Assembly: GCA_025506515.1 (NCBI GenBank)
Contig: CM046452.1
Span: 46,937,168-47,001,167, forward strand
From: Flaveria trinervia
Lineage: Eukaryota > Streptophyta > Magnoliopsida > Asterales > Asteraceae
Direction: 5' to 3'
Length of the DNA stretch: 64,000 bases
Positions 1-10,675 of the stretch are shown piece by piece. Position 1 is the first letter of the stretch, and each line of letters opens with the position of its first letter. The notes below the pieces were generated by a model. That model did not search any database. It worked only from the letters and a program-made list of their open reading frames with translations, and was not told the DNA's origin. Made by a program: the position numbers and the translations under genes.

Positions 1-1087
1 CCAATTCATCACATCCAATGTTTTACAAAAATAAAGTTTCCCTTTTAGAAAGTAACACCCAGAATTGATCTAGCATCCAATTCAATCATAATTTCATAAA
101 TTTTATACGTAATCAAGTTCATAACATTCATTCTAACATACTAATCATCACCAAATCATCCAAATTCCCAAACATCATTCACAAAAGTTTCTACTTTTAG
201 TAAGTCATGATCAACACCTCAAATTCATGGATTTTCTTGCACAATTCAACTAAACTAACATCCAAGCATTGTATCTAACGTCATAACATCATCAAATCAT
301 GAATTCCAAAAACAAAAAGTTGCTTCTTATGGCAATGTATGAACTAATGATCAAACCATAGATTTCTTTCACAATCAACATAATCTAGCATTTATACAAT
401 CTAACTAACATCATATAATCATCTAACAATCATCAATTTCATGTTTTCAACACCAATTTCAAATCTAGGGTTCATCAAAATCAAAACTATGAAAAACCAA
501 ACAAAACTAACCTTTAGATGTGTAGAAATCAACAAATGAACTTGTAAAACACCTTGTAACTCTTGGAACCAACCAAAATCGAATTGTATGTGTATAATCT
601 TGATCAAAATCGCAAGGGTGGGGGGTTTGGGTGAAGGTTGTGGCCGAAAATAGGGTTGGGGGCTAGGGTTGGGTTTAATTTTGGTTATATTTGGTTAAAA
701 GGTAATTACATAATAACCCCTTTAATTTATTTTATAGAAACTAATCTTTCTAATACTTTTTAAATAGTTTTAACAACTAACTATAAGTATTATCAACCAA
801 TAATAATAATCATCAATATTTACAATAAGTCACAAACACACGAAATATATATATTACACGTAGTCATGTTATCGTGTAAAATTCACGAAATAAATATTTA
901 AAATTCTATAATTTCATGAATCATATAATCACAACTAATAATCAACATTATTAATTAGATTATTATTGTTTATCATAGATTATTATTATTAAGTCACCAA
1001 CGTTCAACAAAAACTAGTCTGTGCTCACGACACGTGTATGCAATATTTAACAAAACTAACAGAGTTTGGTAACGAAAAATTACCGGA
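1..1087. other. AT-rich spacer, possible eroded LTR (minus strand)
   Basis: No credible gene is seen; the only ORF is a 62-codon minus-strand frame without recognisable motifs. Read on the minus strand, the stretch from about 720 down to 480 looks like the promoter and leader of an LTR: an AT-rich part, a phrase resembling TTTCGGCCACAACC, then a possible splice-donor-like sequence. No LTR ends, PBS or target duplication could be placed, so this is only a suggestion. Confidence 0.3.
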
Positions 1088-1535
1088 TGCCACACCAACT
1101 TTCACAAGTTGGTGAAAAGGTTCATGCTTTTGGTAATTCTACATTGAGGTCTTGAGTTTTTTACTTTCTACTTTATATACTTTTATCTTTTTTGTAATAT
1201 ATTAGGATATGAGCTATGACATGTTATAGTCACTAGTCAAAAAACAATCTGGCTTTTGACACTACATTGATTTATTGTTATCTTACAAGTATCTCAGGTC
1301 TTTGTAACTTATTTCATATGTTTGTACAGTTGCAAAAGAACTTGAGAGAAATATACAATATTCTTGAAAACCAAAATACTTGTGTTGTTTTTATTTTTGT
1401 TCTGTCTTATATTTACTAGTGTTTTAAGTGTTAATCTTGTGTTACCAACTCCTTATTTAATATGTTGAGTGTTTTAAATTGTCTCTTCTTATTGTGTGTT
1501 GTTTTGTAAGTGACCAGAACTCTCTTAAACGGTCC
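1088..1535 (+). mobile_element. 5'-truncated copia LTR fragment
   Basis: This stretch is collinear with the 3' two thirds of the copia LTRs at 28305-29102 and 42514-43286. Shared blocks include the phrase GTTGGTGAAAAGG, the ATTGAGGTCTTGAG block, the TATGACATGT block, and the end GTGACC...ACGGTCCTGTA. The first third, including the CTTCCGAAG motif cluster, is missing and no target duplication was found. It is a relic of the same family that built the nest further right, about 400 bp upstream of the GPI-anchored protein gene. Confidence 0.75.
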
Positions 1536-1897
1536 TGTATTTTTGATTTAATTTTCTACTATACCCATATGTATTTCTCTTATTAATTGCATTTGTTTTC
1601 AAAAGTATGTCTTTTTTAATCATTTTAATTTATAAATTAATACAAATACTTTTTAAAAATTAATTTTAAAAAATCATAGTGTTAAAAAATTATTTTTATT
1701 GAAATTCATTTTCAATGAAAATAACTAATATGAAAGATAACCTTAAATTAAAGTAAACAATCCTAAAGATGTACCTCATGAAACATGTACAGTTGAGAAG
1801 AAAATAAGAAAAAGTAAACGAAAATTCCAACAACTAGGAAAGTGAAGTGCGGATACGACGACATCGTTTCACGAAGCGTGACGGCTAAGCTTGAGTC

Positions 1898-1904
1898 TAT
1901 ATAT
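1898..1904 (+). promoter_or_regulatory. TATA box of the GPI-anchored protein gene
   Basis: TATATAT stands 43 bp upstream of the chosen ATG at 1947, giving an expected transcription start near 1930. It decides the start codon: an in-frame ATG at 1842 lies upstream of the TATA box, and its extra 35 codons do not look like a signal peptide, whereas the frame from 1947 begins directly with one. Confidence 0.6.
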
Positions 1905-1946
1905 CACTCATCCCTCGTTTATCTTCACCTCACCAACAAAGCAAAT

Positions 1947-4900
1947 ATGTTGATGGCGTATGTTCACAGATACCTCGTTCCCACGCTCCTCCTCCTCTCC
2001 ATCTTCTTCTGCATCAACCCAACTGTCAAGTGCGATGGTATCTTCACCTTCCTTCTTTCAATTTCATTTCTTGATATTCACTCGAATCTCCACGAATCAG
2101 CATTGCTTCAGCTAACCTGCTTAATGAGCTTGTTTTGTGACCCAAGATCCATATTTTTATGATTTGTTCATCAACTATCTGCACATATGATGAGCTGACC
2201 CTATATTTTTATAGCTCGTTTTTAGTGGAATTTCTTGTGGGATGTAGCGTTAATGGGTTGTTTGTGGTTGTAATCTAGTGTCAGGATGGGGTGATTCGAG
2301 TGATTTGAGATGTTGACTTGGATCTGATTTGTTTTGATTTTGCTTGGTGTCGGTGTGATCCAGAAGAAATCCGATATATCCCTAGGTCTCTTAGATTTGA
2401 CTATTTCAATCCCCTGTTTATCGGACCATTTAAAGAATTGAATCAGATTGTTGAATAATCAAAATCAGATTCGATTTTTAAATAATCAAAATCAGATTAA
2501 GAATTAGCTTATTGGCTGTAGTAATAATCAGAATTAGTTATTGAATAATCTGAGCTTGCTTTTCTATATACTAGATAAGATTAGATACCTGTGTGTGTTA
2601 AAGTATTTTAGTTTTAACAATAATTAGGTACAAATTAAATTTAATGAATTAAGTCTCATTAATTTCTTAATGAAACATTTACTTATATGTAGAAATAAAT
2701 TAATTTGATTAATATAGTATTAAATGAGCATCTCTTAAGGGAACTCTTTTAATATTTAAAAGTTTTACCTAATCCGTAAATTTATTATGGTGAGTATATG
2801 TGGATAATCCTAGGTGGAGATGATGTGGACGTGCAAGAAAACGACCATGTGGCCGATAGTTATTTTGTTTTATTAGAGGAGATCAAGTTTCATATAGATG
2901 AAGTTGGTACTTCGTAATAGATAGTTTTTCTGCAGCAGGTGTGAAGTTTGTTAGCCAGACACCAACTATCTTACCTTCTAAATAGGCACATAATTAGAAC
3001 ACACTTACATTTATCCCACATTAAAAACTGAATATTGTACTACAACAAGTTAAAATAATTCTAGACACATCCAAATTTCAAACACCCTTTTAATGTCTTT
3101 GGATAACTTAGTATATGATTTTTTGGCATATGAGAACATATCTGGAGGATTATTAGGTGATGGTTTCATGTTTAAAGTCTGTCATACTCAGGATTAGCTT
3201 CAATCTTTTGTGGTCACGATTATGTTTCATGGGCTTGAATCACAGAGGCATATTTGCTAAATATAGGGCTATGTTTCTACCCTTGTAAAGATGGTGAATC
3301 TCATTAAACGGTAGTCTCTCCTTAAGATTGTCTGTCTGGCTGTCATGTGAGAAAATTTTCATCCTTTGGGGAGATTGTCAAGTTTGCTTGTTCTCTAGAT
3401 TTCTGACATGAAAACTCAAAGCCTCAATCTTTCTGTTTTGAACACTCAAACGATCGATCCTCGGTATCCTTAGATCAACTATTTTACGATTAATAAAACT
3501 TTATGTGGCCACCTACACAGATATTCTAAAACGAATCCGTTAACTATGTAAACTTCCTTACTTCACTCAAATCGTTCCCAAGGGATTAATAGATGTGGCA
3601 ATTCTGATCCATTCATTTATGAATGGGACAATTTATGTTATGTTTTTTTTCTCTATTGGGTCAAATGGGAAAGCAAAAAAAGTTTAGTAAAAAAGGAATC
3701 CAAATGTGTTATAAGTAGACCAAAGTGATTTTTTAATGCAGACATCCTTGCGAATCCCTCTGTTCAAAAGATGGGAGCATTATTGTCAAAATCATGTTAT
3801 TGAAAACAGATATAACACAGTACCCAACCCGCACAGAAATTGCATGTTTTGACCCAGACCCATTTTGTTACTTTTACCTGGTCCGTATGATACTATATGA
3901 TCTGTTTTGGTTAGAACCACTAGATTGAATTGCAGTTTATGTCCCACTGGTTAGCATCAAGCCATGCCATTGGTTTCAGACTGAAGCTAATTATAACAAA
4001 AAAAAGGGGCTGCCTGCGAAATGTGGAACCCATAGTTCACTATGAATAGTAGTAGCAGTTTACATAAATGAGTGAATTCGGATTGTGTTATGTCAAAAGG
4101 GTTATCATATGATTTAGTTGAAAAAAAACGTGCTAAATAAAAAAGACTTGTCAGATAGGTTAAATGTGTCCCAAAGTCCATAGTCTGTTTCTTTAACATC
4201 TTGAAAAGTCAGTTTTGATGCATGCAACCTCCATAATAGTTGTGATTTTAATCATGTGTGGATTATAAATAAAATTTTGGCAAGGATAAAAAAGTGTTAC
4301 AGGTCAACCCAGTCTACCCTTGTTATTTCTACCCGTAATAAAGTGACCCTGGTAAACTTCTTTTTTCTAAGAATTAAAGCCCATGGAAGTGACACATGGT
4401 ATTGATTATTGAATAATCAGTTGGATTATCGGGGAATCGGATTAGATTATCTATATCAAAATTGTACAGATAAAGTAGGTAGTGGATGGTTTTCCTGCAG
4501 CCGGTGTGAAATTTATTTGCCAGACATCAATTATCTGACTCATGAAGTAGGCAATATTTAGAACACACTAATAATTATCCAACACTAACAACTGATTTCT
4601 GTACAAGAACAAGATAAATAATTTCGGAATACAAGTTGAAACTTCAAAGACCTTTTAATTTCTTTGGATAACTTATTATTTGGTTTTTGACATGTTTGAG
4701 CATTTCGATGGATTGTTAGATGAAGAGGATATCGTTGTTCCAAGTTGATTCTTAAAGATGAAATATCAGTTGTTTCCATGTATTACTATTTGATGGTTTG
4801 TATTTAAAGATTGTCATACTCGTGATCAGCTTTATTTTGTTGTACCATTAGGTTTCATGTGCTTGAATCACAAGGCATATTTGTAAAATATAGTGCAGAG

Positions 4901-5735
4901 CTTCTAACCCTTGTAAAGAAGACGAACTTCATTACACCCTAGTCACCGTTTAAGTTTGTTTAATAATATACACTAAACCAAAACTTTTTGTAGCCTCCTA
5001 GACAGATATTATAACACAGTAAGATTATTAATAAAATTTTTTGGAAGGATAAAAAATGAGTTTGCAGTCACCATACTGAAGTGTTCTGTTTCATCCGGAA
5101 CTTCTTTGACCCGTTAGCTGTTTCCTGCCATGCCTGGCCCATTAATCTTGCCACATGTGATTACAGTTAATCAGTTATTGGTTTATTACCATTTAATTAA
5201 CACAACATTTGATAATTTTACAGATGAAGATGACAACCTTCTTTCTGGAATCAATAGCTACAGAGCAACCCTCAACTTAACAACTCTTACAGAGAACGAC
5301 CGAGCCGAGTGCCTGGCTGATAAGATTGCTGACCAGTTTAAAAACCAACCCTGCACAAACACAACCGGCTCCAACACTGTCCCGGGGACCGAGCCAGAAT
5401 TTGCTAATTACCCGGAGCTTTTAACCAAATGCCATTTAAATGTCAGCACTACCAGAGACGGTGCCGTTCTTCCCGCTTGTGTTCCTAATCTTGATTCCAC
5501 CCTTGTACTTTCCAACTACACTCGGTCCCAGTATTCAAGCTACTTAAATGACACCAAGTACACTGGAATTGGGATCGGTTCTGAAGATAATTGGATCGTT
5601 GTTGTGTTGACTACCAACACCCCGGAAGGCGGGTATTCTCCTGGTAGTAATGATGTAAATTTTACTTACAAGATCAGTCCTGCGCGTTACCTGATGTTCT
5701 TACTCGTGGTGCTTTTGTCGTACTTTTGGGTTTGA
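1947..5735 (+). CDS. Secreted GPI-anchored protein, At5g19250-like (2 exons)
   Basis: Exon 1 is 1947-2037 and exon 2 is 5224-5735; the intron begins GT at 2038 and ends AG at 5223 (phase 1). The spliced frame is 200 codons plus stop. Residues 1-30 form a signal peptide with a Leu-rich core. The mature part opens with an Asp/Glu-rich segment, then a helix-like block (INSYRATLNL) typical of the plant family annotated as uncharacterized GPI-anchored proteins At5g19230/19240/19250. It has four Cys (ECL, PCT, KCH, ACV) and six N-glycosylation sequons. A hydrophobic C-terminal tail (SPARYLMFLLVVLL...) fits GPI transfer at the plasma membrane/cell wall face. Biochemical function is unknown in the family. 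Both splice sites, a TATA box and a poly(A) signal are present, so the gene looks intact. Family assignment is from remembered similarity; the intron is inferred from frame and consensus. Confidence 0.87.
2038..5223 (+). repeat. 3.2-kb intron with internal segmental duplication
   Basis: Inside the intron, about 2890-3330 and about 4465-4950 are diverged direct copies: both run CTGCAG(C/g)...GGTGTGAA, CCAGACA(C/T)CAA, TTAGAACACACTA, TTTAAT(G/T)TCTTTGGATAACTTA, TGTCATACTC, TTTCATG(G/T)GCTTGAATCACA and ACCCTTGTAAAGA in order. Weaker matches extend the similarity: 3488-3535 with 4977-5017, and 4262-4350 with 5025-5110. No transposon ORF is seen. The arrangement fits an ancient tandem duplication within the intron, or of a whole gene followed by loss of one set of exons. 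Confidence 0.7.
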
Positions 5736-5894
5736 TTATTGGTCTAGAGTTGTTTTGTGGATGGTTTGTCTGGAACTTTGAACAATGTATCAACACGGAG
5801 ACGTACATTACTTATGGCTTTTGAGTTGTAGTCTGGATTTTGAATGAATCTTTGAATTGTTTCCTTGTTCATTATGTTGTAATCTATTGAACAA

Positions 5895-5900
5895 AATAAA
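5895..5900 (+). terminator. Poly(A) signal AATAAA of the GPI-anchored protein gene
   Basis: AATAAA lies 160 bp after the stop codon in a T-rich 3' region, a usual distance for plants. Cleavage would be expected near 5915-5930. Confidence 0.5.
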
Positions 5901-6509
5901 CAATGTCTTCTGACCTTTGAACCCTGTTAAATAACAACGCAGGTTATTCCTTTGAACCTAGCAACAAGAAACAAAAGTGGTGATTTGACCTTCACCAACG
6001 GAACCAGAAACAAACTCCGTTAAGTCCAGTGATTTGAAACAGGGACTGACGAACATTATCAATCACTGGATTAATCTTAGAATCGTGATAGAACACCATC
6101 AGATTAAAACCATTTGAGGGCATATTCAATGTTTAATAAGGCCTACAATCCCATGCTTTCAAGTATGATAGTTATTATGATTCATATTAAAAACCAGTAT
6201 TAAATTCATCTTAAACAGTGAACTATTGAAGCTATCAGTGTGATTGATCTGACAAGTACCAAGGCTTTCGGTATACTTCTTTCATTTCCGAATTTGCCGC
6301 GCCCTTCCTGCCTACTAAAAGAGATGTGAATGATCGTGACAGCTCTTAAAATCCTATTCAATTTGATTAGATATGTCACTGAAAGAAAGTGATTATGTTC
6401 CCTCTCTTTTTTTCAGGATTCCGAGGATGGACCGCCCATCCTAACATCATTTATGAGGAGCCGGACGACGAAGCCTCCTCCCCTCAGCCATAGAGTCATC
6501 TTTCCCCCC

Positions 6510-6537
6510 TTATTATTATTATTATTATTATTATTAT
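6510..6537. repeat. (TTA)n microsatellite
   Basis: About nine perfect TTA/TAT units follow a C6 run and lead into a T-rich stretch. On the minus strand it would encode poly-Asn, which explains a spurious small frame there. Confidence 0.9.
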
Positions 6538-6735
6538 TTTTTATTTTTTGGCGAATAGCATCTTGAAGTGAAGCGAAGGCATTATTAAAGGAAAGAGATG
6601 GCGGGTCGGTCAAGTGCATTCGCAAGGAATTGTGATGTCTTTTTATGAGATCGCGTCTTTTTATTAGCTCCTATGTGTGGTGCACAACATAATCTAATCT
6701 AGCAGACCATAGGTTAATAACATAATTTACTTTGC

Positions 6736-7310
6736 TTAAGATGATGATGCCATACAAACATATTCAACATCAAATGAGACAATAATATTAAGTTTCAACA
6801 TGTCATTACATAAGTATCCAAATCCAACATAGGTTTCTTGTTTAGACACGATAAATTTATCTGACTCGATGACCTGTCTATATACATAGCTATTTAACAT
6901 AATACTAGACAATAAATTGTTTAAAATACCCGGAACATATAATACATAATCTAGTAATAATTGTTTTCTTAAATGTATAAACAAGTCTAACTTTTCCATA
7001 TTTTTTAGACTCAATAGCTATATTTTTCATTCTTAGTATAAATTCATTTTCAATCTTTGCACACGGACTAGTAATACCAGAGTCTACCCATTATGCAAGC
7101 ACATCATACTATACATAAAAGGATTCATAAATAAATGATACATAATTCTCAACCGAATTATGTTTATTAACAATTGAAGCTTTTGAATCCATAACTAAAC
7201 CTAAATATCGGGTTTTATTGATTTCATAACCCAATGGGTTTCTCCCATCTTGTAAACATCTAATAGATTGGTTGTAACCTGAATTGTGACCCAACAATCC
7301 CATTTGATTA
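6736..7310 (-). mobile_element. Fossil Ty1/copia protease and gag-pre-integrase fragment
   Basis: On the minus strand about 7060-7098 reads WVDSG, the copia aspartic-protease active site. It is followed (7014-6736) by a domain resembling the copia GAG-pre-integrase region: LDYVLYVPGILNNLLSS, then ESDKFIVSKQ, then GFGYLCNDMLKLN. The upstream part, 7303-7109, is probably the end of gag but is not diagnostic. The pieces are in different frames with stops, no LTRs or integrase/RT are seen, and codons are degraded; it is an old, non-coding relic. Confidence 0.75.
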
Positions 7311-7854
7311 TATAAATAAACACCTTAGAATTAATTTTTATTTGATCTAAAAGTATTATTTTCCATTTGTTCATTATGCAAATATGATAATTTGTGTTGT
7401 TAAGCGATATGGTTCAAAGGTTAGAAGACATTGTTTATTTTGTGCAACATATTAAAACAAAAATTAAAAACCATTTGAGGGTATACTCAATGTTTTAATC
7501 GGATTAGACTAAGAAAAGTTGAAGGAGTAGAATCATATCCTTAAACTATGAAGATAGAATCGATGGAGAGAGAAAAATAGCCATTTTTTCTCTGGTTTGA
7601 TAGAGATGAAATGACCATAGCCTCTTTTTTCCCTTTTGTTATAACCGAGAAGAGAAAATTGAAGGGAACAGAGCCCTTGGTCAACTTTCTTTCTTGTAGT
7701 CAAACAAGATTCAAAATAAAAAGAATTGAGCCCATAAGCCCAACTCTATATTCATTTAATTATACTAATAGCCCAGTTAATGCTAATAATGTACTATAAT
7801 CCAAATAAAATTTAAAATTAAATTGAGTACACACTCTTGCGACACCTAACTCGT
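7311..7854. other. Spacer without recognisable gene
   Basis: Moderately AT-rich. It contains the inverted copy of the GPI-gene 3' end (about 7412-7450) and a short plus-strand frame at 7611-7799 without recognisable motifs. I see no gene in it. Confidence 0.5.
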
Positions 7855-8470
7855 TTAATTTCTAATGGTCAGCCGGGCCGTGAGCACGGTGGGGACGGGC
7901 TTCCCAAAAAGCCAGCCCGGGCCGAGGTCAGTATAGAATGAAGGGGACGAAGTTGCAAGCCTAAGCCAAGAAGGTACGAACGAAGTGACGGGCCCAGCCC
8001 ATCCGGACGTTGCCCCAATTCGCCCCCTAGCGTCACTCTCAAAACTGAAACAATGCGCAGACAAGAAGGCCACGATTGAGTTAACGGAGGTGTACACAAA
8101 CTTCTTAAGATTCAGCGCTGGGTAAATGGTTTAAGACTTATTTCCCGATCGTTCTCTCTCATAGATATCAGGTGCCCACATATATAGAGTCAAAAGAGAT
8201 ATGGAATCCGAAGGGGGGGGGGGGGGGTTTCTTCGGGGCTCGAGAGATGGAATAGATAGGGCCCCACAAGTTTTGAATTCGCCGCTGGTCTATCGAGAGG
8301 GAACGAGGAATTCTCAACGAAAAAAGTGCTCTCTGAACCGAACGTGAAAGTCGTTTTCCATCAGACGGTTGTTCCCGTCACTCTGTGCTTTCGGACTGAT
8401 AGGTTTCATGTTACGTCAATTTGAACTTGCTCGAGCTACTCGGCTAACTCTGCTGCTTTCGAAGAAAACC
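7855..8470. other. Putative nuclear copy of mitochondrial DNA (NUMT) with group II intron piece
   Basis: Base composition changes abruptly to GC-rich with many unique, non-repetitive phrases typical of plant mitochondrial spacer and intron DNA. At about 8333-8385 the sequence GAACCGAACGTGAAAGTC...CAGACGGTT has the layout of the conserved group II intron domain I hairpin (GA-CCG ... GTGAAAGTC ... ACGGTT) known from plant organelle introns. Two overlapping minus-strand frames at 7855-8099 are by-products of the high GC content. Origin from mitochondria rather than plastid is my inference; no identity was computed. Confidence 0.5.
8213..8227 (+). repeat. G15 homopolymer
   Basis: An uninterrupted run of 15 G within the putative mitochondrial fragment. 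It is a likely site of assembly or sequencing length error. Confidence 0.9.
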
Positions 8471-8896
8471 TTAATTTGAAAAGAAAAATCAACAAGTTAA
8501 TCCAGTATACAAAAACACGTGTTGATAGCACTAAAATTACCAAACACATTATATCTGATTTTGGGTGTTTGATGTAGACAGTTTCCAAGATGATTATAAA
8601 TTTAATATGAAATCGGATAGTTGGACTTGAATCATGTTTTTTTTCTTTACTTATAGGATTTTTGATAGTGAGCTTTAGTTTGAAACCAATACAAATAAGA
8701 TTTTGTAAAGTTTGGTTATGTTAATGGGTTGATTTGTTAAGTAATCTTCAAGGCGAAGGCCTTTAGGTTTCCGGATTATTTATAGTCAAATCTTCTTGAG
8801 GCATGAAATATGTTTAACTAGGTGGTTTTTTTTATCAAAACTTTTTCCCATCTTTTTATATGCGCGCATGCAGATACGGGAAGAAGTTTTGAGTGC
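8471..8896. other. AT-rich spacer
   Basis: Between the putative mitochondrial fragment and the C-rich element. I see no gene, repeat or conserved motif in it. Confidence 0.5.
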
Positions 8897-9463
8897 GCAG
8901 AGTGTTTGTTTTTTAAAAAACATTTCATTAAAAAACGTCTTCCTGAGGTTTGCACAGAGAAGATGTGGACCTATGACTTCTGGGGATCTTCTAACCTCTC
9001 CCACCTCCTCCATCGGCCGCCCCACCTCCCCCCACCGGCCGGACCGCCGCCGCCCCACCTCCCCCCACCAGCCGGACCGTCGCTGCCCCCTCTCTCCACC
9101 TGCCCTCGCCTCCCCCTCCCCTCCCCCCCCCCATCCCACCTCGCCCGCCGACCGGCCCCCCACATCTCGCCCGCCGATTGCTTGCACGTATGGATGTGTA
9201 TATATGTTGTATGTACATATGGATGTGTGTGTGTGGTACAAGTCCAAGGAAACAAGTGTTAAAAAATAGGTTTAAATTAATTGGTTTAAAAATAGGTTTA
9301 ATTTAATTGCAGAATATTTTTTTACCATTCCGCAGATGTTAAAAATAAACAGTCTTTTTCTTGCAGACTACAGACGTTTGGTCACCTCTTTTGCTGCAGA
9401 TGTCTGTAGATGTGGTTCGCAGACGACAGACGTTTTCCTGCAGAAAAAACAAACAACACCTTA
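8897..9463. mobile_element. Candidate non-autonomous DNA transposon with C-rich core
   Basis: The left edge reads GTGTTTGTTTTTT and the right edge reads AAAAAACAAACAACACC, an imperfect terminal inverted repeat; both are followed inward by ACGTCT-containing sequence. The subterminal right part is rich in GCAGA/CAGACG repeats, as is common in plant hAT-type elements. The core (about 8995-9180) is an extreme C-rich tract that opens long overlapping frames on both strands, none with recognisable domains. I could not define a target duplication, so the call is tentative. Confidence 0.4.
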
Positions 9464-10675
9464 GTATAGAGCGGGATTAGAACCGTTAAAGAATAGATAA
9501 ATATAATAAACTTCACTTGTCTTTCTCAACGTTGATTAGTTATTTAAATCATCATTGACTGTCATAAAATTGGTCAATTTAATGTATGACTGTTAAAATG
9601 AGAGGAAATTTGGCCATTTTACCAATTAAAATTTAGATAATAGCCTTTGACTATATAAAATATCAAAATAGACAACAAATGAGAATTGATCATGTGGCAA
9701 AATATCGCCGGGAGACGATACGTATACATGATATATCGCCAAAATAAAGGCCAAGGCGATGCACATTCATGAGATATCGCCCCCGTCTCGCCCAAATTTT
9801 AGAAAAAATGAAATATCGCCCCCGTCTCGCCCTAATGTGGATAGGTATCGCCATTTCAGTAAAAGCGAGACATATAAGCGAGACATATGAGAAATTGTAT
9901 CGCCCATGTCACGCTTCTTTTAAATCACTTTAAATCAATTTGGCGATACGTATGAATTTGTATCGCTTGATGGCAATATATTGACTACTTTTGTAAATTT
10001 TAAAGTAAATGAATAGTATGCAAAATTATATTGTTAAAATGGTAATTTTAATAATGAGTCTTTAAGTCTAGTAATGTGTAGCATTTATTGTTATGTAGCC
10101 ATTCACATTAATTGTATGTGATAGGGAAATACGATGGTGACAATGATAAATGATAGTAAAACTTTTAGTGCTTGTATGTTTTTATATATTTTTAAACAAA
10201 TAATTATAATTTAAGAAAACAAAATATTAGCAAAACACTAATAAATATCTCTAATTTATAATACTTATATAAGCATTTTACAGAGGACAAAGTTGTCATT
10301 TTCCCACATTATAAGACACCTTGGTATTTTATTCATTGTAAATATAATATCAAAATTTACCTCTAAATATAATGTATAAGCAGTTTAAGCATATTAAAAA
10401 TTCATTGATGAGTTACATAATGCATATGTTAAGACAAGAAAAGAATCTTGTATCATTTACTAAAAAGTAAACTTTAAAATTCAGTTAACATTGATCAATA
10501 GTGTTTAATATATATTATTAAGAAAAAGTTATAAAACAACTTAATAATAGTTATTGTTTTTATTCTATTATAGTTTTTAAATAATAGTTATTGGTTTAGA
10601 AATTAAGAAATAGAAACTAAAAACAAACTCATGCATGGGAGCAATTGACAACTAATCTATGAAGATAAAGTGCTA
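9464..10675. repeat. AT-rich spacer with clustered ATATCGCC / TCTCGCCC motifs
   Basis: No gene is seen. Between 9705 and 9965 a small family of phrases is repeated: ATATCGCCCCCGTCTCGCCC occurs twice (about 9774-9793 and 9813-9832), with further single ATCGCC, GCGAGACATAT (twice, 9866 and 9880 area) and GGCGATACGTAT copies in both orientations. A related phrase, GTGGCGATATGTATA, appears at about 43368. The rest is AT-rich. Confidence 0.6.

Larger units (their letters stand above)
5885..7505. repeat. Inverted and direct copies flanking a 1.3-kb spacer
   Basis: The 3' end of the GPI-protein gene (about 5885-5925, containing the poly(A) signal) recurs in inverted orientation at about 7412-7450, with only two mismatches over about 40 bp. 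A second pair is direct: ACCATTTGAGGG(C/T)AT(A/T)... at about 6110-6142 and 7470-7503. Between the pairs are the (TTA)n tract, unassigned sequence (6145-6500) and a fossil copia. No gene is visible in 5901-6735. Confidence 0.6.

Noticed and set aside
1842..1946. In-frame upstream ATG extending the GPI-anchored protein by 35 residues
   Set aside because: It lies before the TATA box at 1898-1904 and the extension would bury the signal peptide.
5130..5223. Open frame upstream of exon 2 starting with ATG 5130
   Set aside because: It is intron sequence that happens to be open; the AG at 5222-5223 and the family start (D/E-rich) mark the exon edge.
8786..9269. Five overlapping ORFs on both strands (Pro/Arg/Gly-rich)
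   Set aside because: They are a consequence of the C-rich tract; stop codons are rare there in every frame and no domain is visible.
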